Shown: positions 1 to 11,464 of the stretch, in pieces
Layout: every line of letters starts with the position of its first letter
How positions within the stretch are numbered: the first letter of the stretch is position 1
NCBI GenBank assembly: GCA_033085395.1
Contig: JANQBS010000485.1
Location: forward strand, 1-19,036
DNA: 19,036 nucleotides
Direction: 5' to 3'
DNA from: Xanthoparmelia taractica
Taxonomy: Eukaryota; Ascomycota; Lecanoromycetes; Lecanorales; Parmeliaceae
Notes under the pieces: generated by a model
Seen by the model: only the letters and a program-made list of their open reading frames with translations
Told to the model about the DNA's origin: nothing
The model's database searches: none
Translations under genes and position numbers: made by a program

Positions 1-322
1 CGATAGATATCTAAAAGCATTAATAAATAACATTAATTTTATTTATAATATCACGTTTTCTAAGATATATTTATCGTGTACTTTTATTTTCTTCTTACTC
101 TTTCTTCTATTATTTCTTATTCTTCTAATATTTATTATTCTTTTACTATTTATCTTATTATCTATTTATCTAATAAAGCAAGCTATAGCTTATAAAAGAA
201 TTACTACGCGAGATAATATTTTCAAGTAGATATATTAAATCTATAAATAATATATTAAGTATAAAGCTAATACGCGAATAGACGATAATATATAAGAGCA
301 AAGAAAAGATTAAAGAAATTAT

Positions 323-799
323 AATACACGTAGCTAATATTAGATAATCTTAAGTGCAACTAATTACTTCTATATAGTCTTTAAGTATTTAATTATTAAG
401 ATTAATTAAAAAAAGTAAATTAGCGTAAGAATTATAGAGTAATAATATTCGAAAACGTAGATAAAAAGCTAAAAGTAAGTCTAATCTCAAATCTATTTAT
501 TTTATTTTATTAATATATTATAATTATTATTTTACGTGAGATTCGTCGCTATTAGAGAAGATTCGATTTAATAATTTTTAAGCTCTTCTTTTCGCGAATA
601 ATAAGAGAGATCGCGTTAATATATATAAAGAGAATACGTTTTTTTAGATCGATTATTAAGATTATTTATAAATCGATAAAAGCTTTTCTTTATTATATAT
701 TCGAAGATTTTAATCTCTATATTATTTATACGAAGCGTGTAATTATAATAATTAAGAATATATAATTATAAAGAATAATTATAAATTCTTTTTATAATT
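323..799 (+). repeat. Left arm of a large inverted repeat
   Basis: About 477 bp here recur in reverse complement at 1248-1722. Reading the right arm backwards gives the same order of landmarks: the ACACGTAGCTAATATTAGA start, AACGTAGATAAAAAG, TCGCGA/ATCGCG blocks, ATCGATTATTAAGATTATT, and the AAATTCTTTTTATAAT end. Identity by eye is about 90 percent, with both transitions and some other changes and small indels. The spacer is about 448 bp and carries a different repeat. No protein was recognised in the arms. They are probably two copies of one RIP-damaged transposon fragment lying head to head. Confidence 0.85.
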
Positions 800-801
800 A
801 C

Positions 802-1100
802 GATTCGGAAAGATCTGGAATAATCTGGGATATAAGGTGTCGATATCATATCATGATATAGTATAATATTAAGATTATATTATTTAATTTTTATAGAATA
901 ATCTGGGAAATTTCTAGTATATATAGAGATATCTTATATTATATGTAGAGGTATGGGAAATATACTATATATAGAAGAAATTACTCTATATAGAATTATA
1001 CGAAAGTATTCTAATTATTATTCCAGTTATTACATCACTTTATTATCTCGTTATTGAGTTATGCTCGTTATCGCATTTGATATCGTATTACGAAAGATCT
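802..1100 (+). repeat. Dispersed repeat family B, short copy
   Basis: It starts CGATTCGGAAAGATCT and ends TATTACGAAAGATCT. A longer inverted copy lies at 1988-2447. Shared internal blocks include ATAATATTAAGATTATATTA and GGGAAATATACTATATATAG. The ends carry GAAAGATCT in direct orientation, so they are not simple terminal inverted repeats. It sits in the spacer between the two inverted arms and abuts the left arm directly. No coding potential was seen. It could be a MITE-like or solo-LTR-like remnant; the class is undetermined. Confidence 0.7.
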
Positions 1101-1247
1101 TCGCAATTATCTAGGGCTTGGCGAGCTATATTTATTACTATTAATATATTTAATTTATTTAATTATTAGAAGAATTACTAGCACGCTAATTATAATAATA
1201 ATCTATTATTTATTCTACGATAATAAATTCTCTTCTTCTTTCTTCGC

Positions 1248-1722
1248 ATTATAAAAAGAATTTATAATTATTTTTTATAATTATATATTCTTAGTTATTA
1301 AAGTTATACGCTTCGTATAAATAATATAAAGATTAATATCTTCGAATATATAATAAAGAAAAGCTTTTATCGATTTATAAATAATCTTAATAATCGATCT
1401 AAAAAACGTATTCTCTTTATATATATTATCGCGATCTCTTTTATTACTCGCGAAAAGAAAATTTTAAGAATTATTAAATCGAATTCTCTTTAATAATAAC
1501 GAATTTTATATAAAATAATAATTATAATTTATTAATAAAATAAAATAAATAGATTCGAGATTAGACTTACTTCTAACTTTTTATCTACGTTTTCGAATAT
1601 TATTACCCGATAATTCTAACGCTAATTTACTTTTCTTAGCTAATTTCAATAATTAAACACTTAAAGACTACGTAGAAGTAATTAGTTGCACTTAAGATTA
1701 TCTAATATTAGCTACGTGTATT
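1248..1722 (-). repeat. Right arm of the large inverted repeat
   Basis: This is the reverse-complement partner of 323-799. The match starts at ATTATAAAAAGAATTTATAA and ends at the reverse complement of AATACACGTAGC. The sequences beyond the arms (before 323 and after 1722) are only vaguely alike, so the arms are bounded. If transcribed through, the pair could fold into a long hairpin, but nothing in the sequence shows transcription. Confidence 0.85.
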
Positions 1723-1816
1723 GCTTAAGCTAATTTCGCCCTAACTTATATACTAATCTAAAATTTTCTTATCTTATCCGCCACCTAGTATAAGAAATAA
1801 TTTACATTATAAAATA

Positions 1817-1862
1817 CCCCTACATATATTAGAAATTTCCTAGATTATTTCATAATATTAGT
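1817..1862 (+). repeat. Extra partial copy of a family B segment
   Basis: A stretch reading CTACATATATTAGAAATTTC followed by (C/T)TAGATTATTTCAT and ATTAGTA occurs here and again in the same orientation at about 2289-2336. The few differences are mostly transitions. It suggests a broken tandem or second insertion of the same family next to the long copy. Confidence 0.6.
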
Positions 1863-1987
1863 AATTTTTCATCTTATATCTTTATAAGTAATCTAGTATA
1901 ATTCTCTTATAATACCCTTTCATAATATAATATAATACGATATAATATAAAATATTTCATTAAATATAGTAGATCTTTTCGGCCCGT

Positions 1988-2447
1988 AGATCTTTCGTAA
2001 CACGATATTAAATACAATAGCGAGCTTAGCTTAACAACGTGATAATAAAGTAAAGTAATAGCTAGAATAATAGCTAGAATATTTAATAACGTTATGATAA
2101 AGTAAAGTAATAATAATAACGATAATAAAGTAAAGTGATAACTAGAAGAATAACTAGAATACTTAATAACGTGATAATAATATGACGTAATAACTAGAAT
2201 AATAGCTAGAATACGTTCGCATGATTCTTTATAGAGTAACTTCTTCTATATATAGTATATTTCCCATATCCCTACATATAACATGAAATACCTCTACATA
2301 TATTAGAAATTTCTTAGATTATTTCATGGTATTAGTACGTCTTCTAGATTATTTCATAAAAATTAAATAATATAATCTTAATATTATATTATATCATGGT
2401 ATAATATCGACACTTCATATCCTAGATTATTCTAGATCTTTCCGATT
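1988..2447 (-). repeat. Dispersed repeat family B, long copy
   Basis: This is the reverse-complement counterpart of 802-1100, bounded by AGATCTTTCG on the left and AGATCTTTCCGATTCGTAG on the right. It is about 160 bp longer than the plus-strand copy because a 50-bp unit inside it has multiplied (2034-2215). Many differences from the other copy are G/A and C/T exchanges, as expected of RIP between repeats. Confidence 0.7.
2034..2215. repeat. Degenerate minisatellite, about 50-bp unit
   Basis: About three and a half units are built on AACGTGATAATAAAGTAAAGTAATA followed by one or two AGCTAGAATA blocks and ATTTAAT. The units start near 2037, 2089, 2119 and 2169, the second being shortened. The corresponding place in the short copy (about 1010-1065) has roughly one unit, so the array expanded in this copy only. 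Confidence 0.75.
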
Positions 2448-3056
2448 CGTAGATATTATTACGTAATAAAGTAGCTATAAAATAAAGTATAGAGTCTATA
2501 TAGATATCTAGCTAGCTATATAAGTTTAAATTCTACTCTATAAACTATAATGTTAAGGTGATAATAATAATAAAAATATACGCAAGTTATTCTAACTAAT
2601 TAGTAAAAAAAGAATTATTAAGTAAAGAAATATAATACTATTATATTTAATTAAGTCTTTTTCTTAATAGTTTAATTAGTAATTATAAAAATTTTATTAT
2701 TTATTATTTATTATTTAAAAGACTTAAATATTATAGTATTTTAATTATATAACTATTAAATTATAAGATTATAAGATTATATATTATAGAATTAATATAT
2801 TATTAAACTAATATATTATTAATATAAATTTAAATATAAGAAATTAGAATTAAACTAACTATATAATATTTTATTTAAATATCTTATTTATTTAATAATA
2901 AATAATTAAAATATAAACTTAAAGTATAACTTCGCTAGAGATCGTATATTCAGAAGATACGATCTAAGCTAACTATATAGTATCTCGTATTAAGTAAGAC
3001 TGCGTGAAAAGCTATATTAAATAAGATACGTTAAGTATATAGTTTAGTAATATGTT
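2448..3056. other. AT-rich stretch without recognisable genes
   Basis: No coding signal or recognisable transposon was found. CA and TG are scarce and TA abundant, as in the rest of the RIP-affected sequence. The only structure noted is a perfect 9-bp inverted repeat, AGATCGTAT (2939-2947) and ATACGATCT (2957-2965), around a 9-base loop. Confidence 0.5.
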
Positions 3057-3215
3057 AGGCTGTACGAAGCCATATGGGTACCTGTGGGGTGCGCCGTATG
3101 GGCTTCGTATGGGCAAATAGGGTGCGCCTTCTATGAAGCGCGGCACCCGAACCCATGAGTCATATTTTTGGTTCTATGGTACAATTGGAAAGCGCCCTCA
3201 CATAATATAATTATC
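3057..3215. repeat. GC-rich island with nested short repeats
   Basis: This stretch stands out by base composition and by keeping many TG and CA dinucleotides. It contains GGGTGCGCC twice (3087-3095 and 3120-3128, 33 bases apart) within a longer imperfect direct repeat that includes (A/G)TATGGG. ACGAAGCC (3064-3071) and GGCTTCGT (3101-3108) form an 8-bp inverted repeat, and GGCACCC at 3142-3148 partly mirrors GGGTGCGCC. This resembles the terminal or subterminal region of a DNA transposon that is too short, or too low in copy number, to have been mutated by RIP. The class is not identified, and whether it belongs to the DNA on its right is inference. Confidence 0.5.
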
Positions 3216-6200
3216 TGCAAATTTAAAAAGTTTATTTCTATACGAATTTCGTAGAGTTCGCACGATTAGTACGATTTAGTATATTTAGTAGTTTTTATTT
3301 ATATTTAATTCTTTCTATAAGTTTAATAATTAAATTTTATAAATTTTATAATTAATAAATTTAAATAATTATTATTCGAGTTAATTACGTTTTACGAATT
3401 ACGTAAATTCTTAATAATAATTAAATCGATTATTATTTTAAAGATTTATATAATTTATATACATTAAGAAACTTAAAAATATTATAATTACTATATACTA
3501 TTCGAGTTAAACGTTATTATTAGTTTTTATAATATTTATAGAGTATTTAACTCGAATCGATATAAGAATTTCTAAATATATATAAAAGTCTCTTATTTAC
3601 GATCTATTACGATAACTTATAAAAATATAAATAATTTAATATTTACGAACGCTTATATAAGTAATGTTTAATTATATATATATAGCTTTAAAGTAATACT
3701 TATTACTTTATTAATTCTTAGTTAATTAATTTAATAATTAAAGAGATCTTCTTTTTCTATTTTATTTATTATATTATATACTTATAATATATTTTCTTCT
3801 TATTTAATATAACTTTATTAATTTATAGATATTTATTATCTTCGTATTTCGATTCTTTTCTTATTCGCTATAATAAAGTTATCGATAATAAATTAAAGCT
3901 TAATCTTTTTTACTTATTCTTTTTATTTATTATAATATTAAGTATATTATTAAGAAGACTCGAGTTCTAATTATCGCTTATTAGATTAATTTCTTTCTAT
4001 AATTATTTTATATATCGAATATCTCTTAATAATTCGCGTATTTCTTTCGTTATCTTTTATAAAGCTTAAATTTAACTTATTAAGTAATTTAATATTATTA
4101 AATTTTACGACTTTTCTTAAGACGCTTACGAAGCTCGATTTATTAATAATATTATTTGATAAATTTTTATATAAATTATTTAATATAGAGTATATCTATA
4201 TCTTTCTCGCTATTTTAAAATATATCTCTAATATACGCTATCGTATTAGATAGTGTATAATACGTCTTTTTCGTTAATTTAGATCTCGCTAGACTTTCTT
4301 AATATACTCGTATATTTCTAAGAAGAATTATTACCTTACGAGTAATAAAGTAATAGTAAAGAGTTTATCTTTAACTTTCTTATTATCTTATCTTTTAATA
4401 TAAAGAAATTTAAAGATATAATTCTTTAGAATATATTAAAGAGCGATTATTATAAGAATTATAATATTATTAAATAAAGATAATTAAAAATATTTCTTTT
4501 TTTATTTAAATTCGAAAGATACTCTCTCGCTATAAAAGAAGATTTAATATAATAATATAACTATTAATTAAGATAGAAAGAGTTTCTTATTTTAAAAATA
4601 ATTAGTTATAATTAATTAATCTAATCTCTATAAAATATATTATATTTTATATAATAATATAATCTCTAAATATTAACGCGTAAATTAAAGATCTATCAAT
4701 AAATCGCTAATAATTATCTTTAGAGCTTCGAATAACAACGTTATATAACTCTTAAGATAAGATTAAACAATCTCTTAAATCTTTTTTATTAAAAATAAAC
4801 GAAAATTATCTAAAAAATTAAAAAATTATATTTTTATTAAAAAGATCTCGAAGCTTCGAGAATAATAATTAATTAAGAATCTTAATATCTTTCTCGTCTC
4901 TATAATCGTAGATTCGTTATTAATATCTTATATAAATCGAGTAATTTTATATGATTTTTATCTCTAATCTCTTTATATTTAATTATTACTTAATTAAATA
5001 CGTTTATATAATATATTAATTAAAGACTTAGCTCTAAAAGACTTATATCTTTAAGATCTTTATTAATTATAATTCTTATAAATAATTAACTCTTATCGCC
5101 TCGAATATATTAATATACTCTTTCTTAATAGTGTACTCGCGTGTCTTTAATCGTATTATATTATTTTATAGCGCTATTTAATAATTATCGTTATTTAAGT
5201 TATTTTTACAAATATTAATTATAGATCTTTCTTTATTTTAATTTATTAATAATATATTATTTAATATTATTAAAGATAATAATAAAGCTTTAAGTTTTTT
5301 AATTTTAATTAATAGATATCTTAATAATAAATTAAAGTATATTATATACTCGTAGCGCGACTTCGTTAAAATAATATCTAATAATTCTTTTTTACGTAAC
5401 GCTTTTTAATATCGAATTATCTATATTAAATTATTATTCTAGTATATTGAGAATATATATTTATATTTATATCGAAGTCTTATAAAAGACACTATAACTT
5501 TATTAAGTTAGAGATAATTTTACTCGATAAGTTATTTTCTATCTCGACTTAGTCTATATTTAATATTATTATTATATAAGTATATTATACTCTATAAATT
5601 TCTCAACGATTTAGATATTTAGTTATATAATATATTCTTATCTCGTCTTATTAATTCTAATTCTTTATCGCTAATAAGAATTATTCTAAATTCTATATTT
5701 CGTATTAGCTAGATATTATCGAAATTACTTAAATATAGAATTAATTAACGAATAATTAATATTAGTAATATTGTTTTAGATTTTATAATCTCTATAATCG
5801 ATCGAGATTCGAATAGAAGCTTTTTGAGCTTATTCTATTAAGATATTAATTAAATAAAATATATAAATAAGATAAGAATATACAAAGCTTACGAATCTCG
5901 TCTTTATCTTTAAAAAAAGAAATCTTTTCTAATATCTATAATAATATATTAATTTCAGATATTATTATCGAGATTAAGAGAAGCTTCGTCGCGTATAGTA
6001 ATGATAATTATTAACGATTTCTTCGTTTTCTATAAACTAATAAAGTTATTTAAGAATTCTTTATCTACGTAATTATATATTATATTTATATTCTTCTTAA
6101 GTTTATATATCTTATAATGTTTAAAAGAGCTAAAATCTATCTATTATTTATATTCTTCAATACGTTTTTTTCTCTATTTAATCTATTTTATCTTACTTAT

Positions 6201-6714
6201 CTTATAATAATATATAATTAATAATATCTTCGCGAATTAATAGATTATAATTTATTTTTCTATCTTCTTAACTTCTCTTTTCTTTCTAATCTCTTTAATT
6301 CTTTTTATTATTATTTTCTTTCTCGCGTTATACGCTAATATTCTTATAATTTCTATAATTTCGAAAAAGTTAACTTATTAAATAGAATACGAAGTATTAT
6401 TAATTCTCTATCGTTATTTAAAATTAAAATAAAATCGATGTTTAAAATTAAAGATAATAATAAATAAATAGATAAAAGTAAATATAAATAAATAGATAAA
6501 AAAAATAAAAATAAAATATTAATTTAAAAAGAGACGCTATTAATTAACGCGTTTTTAATTTATCTAAATTAAGTTGCGTCTAATTTCTATCTAAATTAGA
6601 CTCTTTATTTAATTTAATCTCTCTATTTAAATTAAACTAATTCTTAACTAATATATAATATCGAGTTAATTATTATCTCTTATTAAATCTTACTTTTATT
6701 ATATTTTCCTTATT
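3216..6714. other. RIP-degraded DNA of unknown origin
   Basis: About 3.5 kb consist almost only of TA-rich sequence in which surviving C is usually followed by G or T and rarely by A. All six frames are crowded with TAA and TAG. Parts read by eye on both strands include long runs where stops look like mutated CAA, CAG or TGG codons, especially on the minus strand between about 4380 and 5960, but no domain motif could be recognised. It may be the body of another transposon. A short direct repeat (AAATAAATAGATAAAA, twice between 6463 and 6501) is the only local repeat noted near its right end. Confidence 0.45.
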
Positions 6715-7200
6715 TGTCACGAGAAACGCACTTGTTAAGCCAATTAAGACATAGGCTAAGGCAAGTGCTTGCCGGCTGCTTGGCAGGCTGGCTGACTTAG
6801 ATAGAATTTTCCAACTTAGAATAATTAAGAATTAGACACTCAACGAACTGACTGTTTGAATACACCCCCCTTTGCTATTATAGTATAATAATAACGCTCA
6901 AATAGCTGTTATTAGCTATTCCAGGAGATCCTCCATTCATTATTACTTGATTAGTATTTGTTATATTCGTTGAAATAACTCTTCTCCGCGGAGAACTACA
7001 TTTCGTCTAATAAGATCCGCATATAAAATCATCGAAATTCTTACTCGAAGTCGAACGGTCGGAATCTTATCTCTCTCACACTCACTATCATCACTATTAT
7101 CGCTGCAGCTCACTTATTATTGTTGCATCACTATATTGCTGCTGCTATAGGCGATATCACTGTTCTTTTAAGCACGTTGCCGCCCCCTTTAGACTATTTA
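6715..7200 (+). repeat. Probable 5' LTR of the outer retrotransposon
   Basis: Base composition changes sharply at 6715, where the sequence TGTCACGAGAAACGC begins. TGTCACG is also how the LTR of the inner element starts when read on its coding strand. The stretch keeps many CA and TG dinucleotides, and its right part is pyrimidine-rich (TCTCTCACACTCACTATC and on), as in the U5 end of many LTRs. The right border is uncertain: no clear TGACA-type end was found, and the partner LTR would lie beyond this window. It precedes a leader and gag on the same strand. Confidence 0.55.
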
Positions 7201-7342
7201 TCTTACTATCTTTGCTATAGTTAAATAAAAGAAAAGGAAATATTATACTATTTGATTGTATAATAAGAGAGAACTTAAATTTATGTAATACACACCTTTA
7301 TATTAATGAAAAGTCTTTCTTGTTGATATAATACTATCTCTT

Positions 7343-7437
7343 CGTCACTAAGAAGACTATTATTATTCTATTTCCGTTATCAAGAAGACTACTATTATCC
7401 TATTTCGTCACCAAGAAAATTGCTATTAAGTCTATTA
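7343..7437 (+). repeat. Three tandem 32-bp units in the leader
   Basis: The units begin CGTCACTAAGAAGACTA (7343), CGTTATCAAGAAGACTA (7375) and CGTCACCAAGAAAATTG (7406). The first two agree almost fully, including the CTATTTC end; the third is weaker. They lie in the untranslated leader between the LTR-like region and gag of the outer element. Confidence 0.7.
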
Positions 7438-7756
7438 TTCTAACTTCGTTAGCTCTAAATTCTATCTCTCGAGATATTATTATTTTGATCTTTTAAATAG
7501 ACGAATTTCTGCACTTCGAGTACGCCTTTGTTAGTCTTATTTCCGACGATATCAAGTAGTTTATTTTCGATATCGTTAAGATTAATTTTAGGCCTTCAGA
7601 GATCGCAAAAGAAGTAGTTTTATTAGCTCGTAACGCACGTATAAGAGCTCGTTTTATATCTATTGAGACTTTATCAAACTAGTCTACTAGCTAAACACTT
7701 AATTAATTAATTTTTAAGGCTACTCTAATTAGATTTAAGACTAATATTCAATTATT

Positions 7757-8850
7757 AAGAAGACTAAGAGAATCTTCTTCTATTGACGATATATCTCTTA
7801 AAAATTCTATTACTAATAATTTTTTTATTAGAAATTCTTCTATTATTAGTATTTCTTCTATTAAAAATTCTTCTAATATTAACTCTAATTTCGATAATTT
7901 AACTGTTATATATTTAAATAAAAATCCTACTTCCAGAGATACTTTAAACTTCAATATAATTAAAAATAACGAGGTTAACTAATAGAATACTAGCTTTTCA
8001 CAGCAATAATAAACTGCTTTATAAGATCTTCTTCGTAATGTATCTAAATCGTCTAATAAGCGAGAATCGCTAGAATAAAATAATATTAATGCTATAATAG
8101 AAACTACATCGATTAGTAGATGAAATACTAATAATATAAAATTCTTCAACTCGATATATAAGAATAAGTCGATAACTTTCGATGCTTCTTCAATGAAGTA
8201 TGCTACATATATCAAAGAAAACTTACTTTCGAAATATATATTTGTTTCTAAAGTATACTCGTAACGTAGCTAGTATCAAGAATAATAAGCTCGTTCGTAC
8301 GAATTTCTAGACTTGTTTTAAAAAGCCTACTTTAAAATAGTAATTAAGTGAGCTTTTTAATAATAATAAGCGTTTTATAAAACTTAAAAATAAACTAAAT
8401 AAGTGAAAGAGAATATTAATTGAAAGATTCAAAGTATCTATTAATATAGCTATTAATTCGTTATTAAAGAAAAGATATATCTTAAGATATATAATTAGCA
8501 GAAGAGAGTCTCAAGAATACGCATAAAAGATCTTACGTGCTTCGAAAGATATCGGCTTAATTAGCGTTAAAAATTAGCTTAATATAATCTATAATAATTT
8601 AAATATTAAGCTAAAACGTAACTTAAGAAGATTAAAGAGTTAAATTATTTTATATGATTTTCTTAAGAAGATAAATAATCTTAAATATAATTAATGAATC
8701 TATATAAGTAGATATAATTCGAGAATATAGAGATTTTCTTCTTCTTCTTTAGAAAATATCTTTACGAGATCTTCTCAAAATCGTTCTTCTTAAAATCGAA
8801 GTAATAATAATAAAGATATTTCTAATTAATATTAACCTCGTTTATAATAA
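7757..8850 (+). pseudogene. gag: Outer element gag, degraded
   Basis: The N-terminal part (frame starting at positions divisible by 3, around 7757-8200) is rich in Ser and Asn and includes FDNLTV and FFNSIYKNKS. The capsid-like core follows in the next frame, with KKTYFRNIYLFLKYTRNVAS from 8215 and RASKDIGLISVKN from 8542. Both resemble the fungal Ty3-type gag core, where a YFRDVY-like start and a YVQAVLRASK-like helix are usual. Stops are TAA, TAG and TGA at places expected to hold Gln or Trp. A frame change lies near 8200-8215. The tail is Arg, Ser and Asn rich. It would have formed the particle shell; it is no longer translatable. Confidence 0.75.
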
Positions 8851-9700
8851 TAAGCTTCTTAATAATTTCGACCTTAGAGTGCGAGTCCTAATAATTAATA
8901 TTAGCGGCCTTACTTTTAGTAATCTTTTCGTTAAATTAACAATTAATATAAGAGTTAAAATACTTAATTAACTTAGTTATTTCCCCGTTAATATAATAGT
9001 TAAAATACTTATTTCAATTCGCAGCAAAACGCTTAATAAATACCTCGTTAGCTTCTGCAAATCGCCGCATTAAACGTATTAAATTTGATCTCAAATCGAT
9101 CTTCATTTGATAGTTAGCAATAGTAGTTTCCTTTAAGATCAACTTAAGATTTTCAATAAAGCAATTAAAGACCTTAATTTAATGCTACAAATTGTTTAAA
9201 ATAGCTACTTATTAGATCTCTATTACTAATAAAAATACTAAATTAAAGTAGAATAAATATACTTAAAATTCGAACTATCAAAAAGAAAATATTAATATTA
9301 AATACTCTTACTTTGTAGGCGAAGATTAATATAAGAATAAGATATATTATACTAATTCTAAATACAATCCTAAGCTTTCTATATAGTCTAATAATTAATT
9401 TACTAACTTTATTGAGATTAAAATCTACTATCGAAACTATTAGAAATTCTTCTTATTCAAGATTAAATTATATAAGCATTTGCCTATTTATTCTAGAAAG
9501 CACGTCTATGTCAACGAAGTAGTGTCTTTTAACTCCGCTAATAGATAATTTGTAAAGTCTTTCAATTCTTCTAACATCGAGAAGTAGCTTATAAAATCGT
9601 CTAACTTCGCTAATGAAAATCTAAATATTATTAAATTTATCGCTTCTAACTAGAATTTGGGAAATAATTTTGCTTTCTAAAGTTAAACTTATATTATAAT
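8851..9700 (+). pseudogene. Outer element gag-protease linker with C2H2-like finger remnant
   Basis: The first half, read from about 8940 to 9100, is Gln and Asn rich (FNSQQN and similar). A second frame change returns the reading to the pol frame between about 9015 and 9312. At 9426-9482 the reading is YYRNYxKFFLFKIKLYKHL, where x is a TAG stop. The spacing matches a C2H2-type zinc finger whose cysteine codons (TGC or TGT) have become TAC or TAT. The inner element carries the same motif at the same place, with one cysteine still present. The finger is a probable nucleic-acid-binding part of the polyprotein. Confidence 0.6.
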
Positions 9701-10380
9701 TGAAGTTAAACTCGATTCTACTAATTAAGAGAATAAAGTTTATATTAATATCGAATATAATATAAGTTTAATAGATAAATTATAATATTCTTAGTAGTAT
9801 TCGAATATAGCTATCTTTAAGATAATAACATCTTTGTGAGTGCGTGAGATCGATGCTTCTAAGCACGAGACTTCGGAGTATATTATATAAGATATCTATC
9901 TTTCTAAAATTGATAATCAAGATCGAAGAGTGCTTATATATTTACGCAGAGAATTATATATTATTAATAACTTACGTGCTAAAATACTTATTGAAAATAA
10001 TATTATTAAGTCTAAAGAAATTATTATTAATATAATTAATAAGAAAGCAAGAATCGATAGTTGTAGTATTACGATTAATATTACTACTTAATCTCGAGGA
10101 GAGTTTATACGAAGAAAGATCTATATTAAATTATTTATTTTCGTGCCTCCGCACAGCGAGATAATTCTATTAATTAAGGAAATTAATTTATCTTGCGATC
10201 GTAATTTCTTATTTAAGCCAGCACAGACGAATCTAATAATATTCGCTTATTTAATTAATTACATAATAACTAAAATTCTAATTCGAAATAAGTCTAATAT
10301 ATCTATTCAAATTTCAAGAAAGTTAAAGCTTAAAAATATTCTCGAAATAAACTACGAAAATTGCTTTTAAATTAACATTA
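9701..10380 (+). pseudogene. Outer element aspartic protease region, degraded
   Basis: The frame continues through the catalytic position (9747-9755), now Asn-Ile-Glu where Asp-Thr-Gly is expected, then NISLIDK. After it come TSEYII (near 9870), LRREIYIINNLRAKILIENN (9942-10001) and KARIDSCSITINI. These match the same region of the inner element. The open stretch 10143-10370 is the downstream part of this frame, with PPHSEI, FLFKPAQTNL, TTKIL-like and RKLKLKNILEINYENCF blocks. This section normally precedes RT in this group of fungal Ty3-type elements. It cannot give active protease. Confidence 0.8.
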
Positions 10381-11304
10381 AACTCGAATTCGTCTTAACG
10401 AAAATAGCTATGAATTTAAGTATAAACTTAAGCTTAAATTAAATAACTTTCTTACTAGTTAAAGAAAATAAGCTATTAAATAAAGTTATAATTTTCGAGA
10501 ATATATAGATTAGAACTATATTAATTAATTTAGGGAACGAATTCCCAGAGATTTAACGAGATATAGACTTTATTAAAGTATTAGAAGAAGAATAAATAAA
10601 GCTTTCGCTAAGAAATAATTAATAAATTAAGATTAGTGAAAAAGTTAAGATCTATCTCTTAGATATACGAGATCGAGAGATAGTTAATAAAGTCTTTAAT
10701 AAGCTATACGAATAGAAAAGACTTAAATAAATTAAAGATTCTACACTCTTCTTTTATTCGATATTCGTTATATAAAAAATACTATTTAATAATATTATTA
10801 AGAAAAGATCAATAATTAATATTCGAGATTTAAATAACTTATTGCTTTGAGATATATATTTAGTATCTCTTTGATAAAATATAATTAAGATATTAGCTAA
10901 TTATAATTTTATTTTAATAATCAATGCTATCTCGTTTTTCTATTAATAGCGAATACATTTAAACTATCGTTATATATAGATTATTATAAGTTATAGAGAT
11001 CAAGAAACTTTTAATATTTTAATTATAAATTATATAAATTCGATTGCTTATATTCAACGCTAAATCGATAAGATCTTGCGATATATACTTAACGCAAAAG
11101 TCTATATTAATAATATAATTACGAGTACTAGAATATTTTAATAGCATATATAAGATCTTCGTTAGCTATTTAAGCTTTTTATAAGATTTAATATTATTAT
11201 TTCTTTAATAAAAGTCTTTTTAAAATATTTAAACGTTAATTTACTAGATAAAAGAGTTAATCTCTTCGACTTAATTTCTTTAGAAGATAAGCTTAAAGCT
11301 ATTT
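10381..11304 (+). pseudogene. Outer element reverse transcriptase, 5' part, cut by insertion
   Basis: In the same frame as the protease, RT landmarks appear in order: RDREIVNKVFNKLYE (about 10669), RSIINIRDLNNLLL (about 10807), ETFNILIINYINSIAYIQRQ (about 11005), and the active-site box YINN at 11103-11114, where Ty3-type elements have Tyr-x-Asp-Asp. Both Asp codons now read AAT, as expected from GAT by G-to-A change. Several TAA and TAG codons interrupt the frame at Trp or Gln positions. The last codons, DKLKAI (ending 11303), stop at the inserted LTR; the continuation starts at 18356. Confidence 0.9.
11300..11304 (+). other. Target-site duplication, left copy (TATTT)
   Basis: The five bases TATTT lie directly before the left LTR, and the same five lie directly after the right LTR at 18351-18355. 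A 5-bp duplication is usual for Ty3-type integrases. Taking out the element and one copy joins the outer RT frame without a shift, which confirms the borders. Confidence 0.95.
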
Positions 11305-11464
11305 TGTCATGGAAAATAGTCTGGGATTGATGATTGAAAAGTTATTGAATTCTAAGGGCCGCAGTGGCGAAGATCTGCTGGGAAACTAATACAAATTTGG
11401 CCTAGCTTCCCCGTTCCTTCCCCGATCTTCCGAAATGCCTTTGGCATATAGAAAAACCGTGACA
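11305..11464 (-). repeat. Inner element 3' LTR (left copy), 160 bp
   Basis: It runs from TGTCATGGAAAATAG to AAAACCGTGACA on the plus strand, with 5-bp inverted ends. It matches 18191-18350 over its full length without gaps, with 11 differences, all transitions. Only two of these (11370 and 11449) look mutated in this copy. On the coding strand the LTR starts TGTCACGGTTTTTC. It keeps unusually high GC against its surroundings. Confidence 0.95.

Noticed and set aside
802..2447. Family B copies as the LTR pair of one retrotransposon
   Set aside because: The two copies are in inverted, not direct, orientation and enclose no retroelement coding sequence.
3216..6714. Tyrosine-recombinase (Starship captain or Crypton) or pogo/hAT transposase
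   Set aside because: I tried to match these families by eye on both strands and found no catalytic motif or conserved block that I could defend.
7748..8215. Two minus-strand open stretches (7748-7954 and 7979-8215)
   Set aside because: They lie antisense to the N-terminal part of the outer gag; their Leu, Ile and Glu rich content is the reverse complement of Ser and Asn rich coding sequence.
9844..10035. Plus-strand open stretch 9844-10035
   Set aside because: It is out of frame with the protease reading that covers the same bases and has recognisable blocks.
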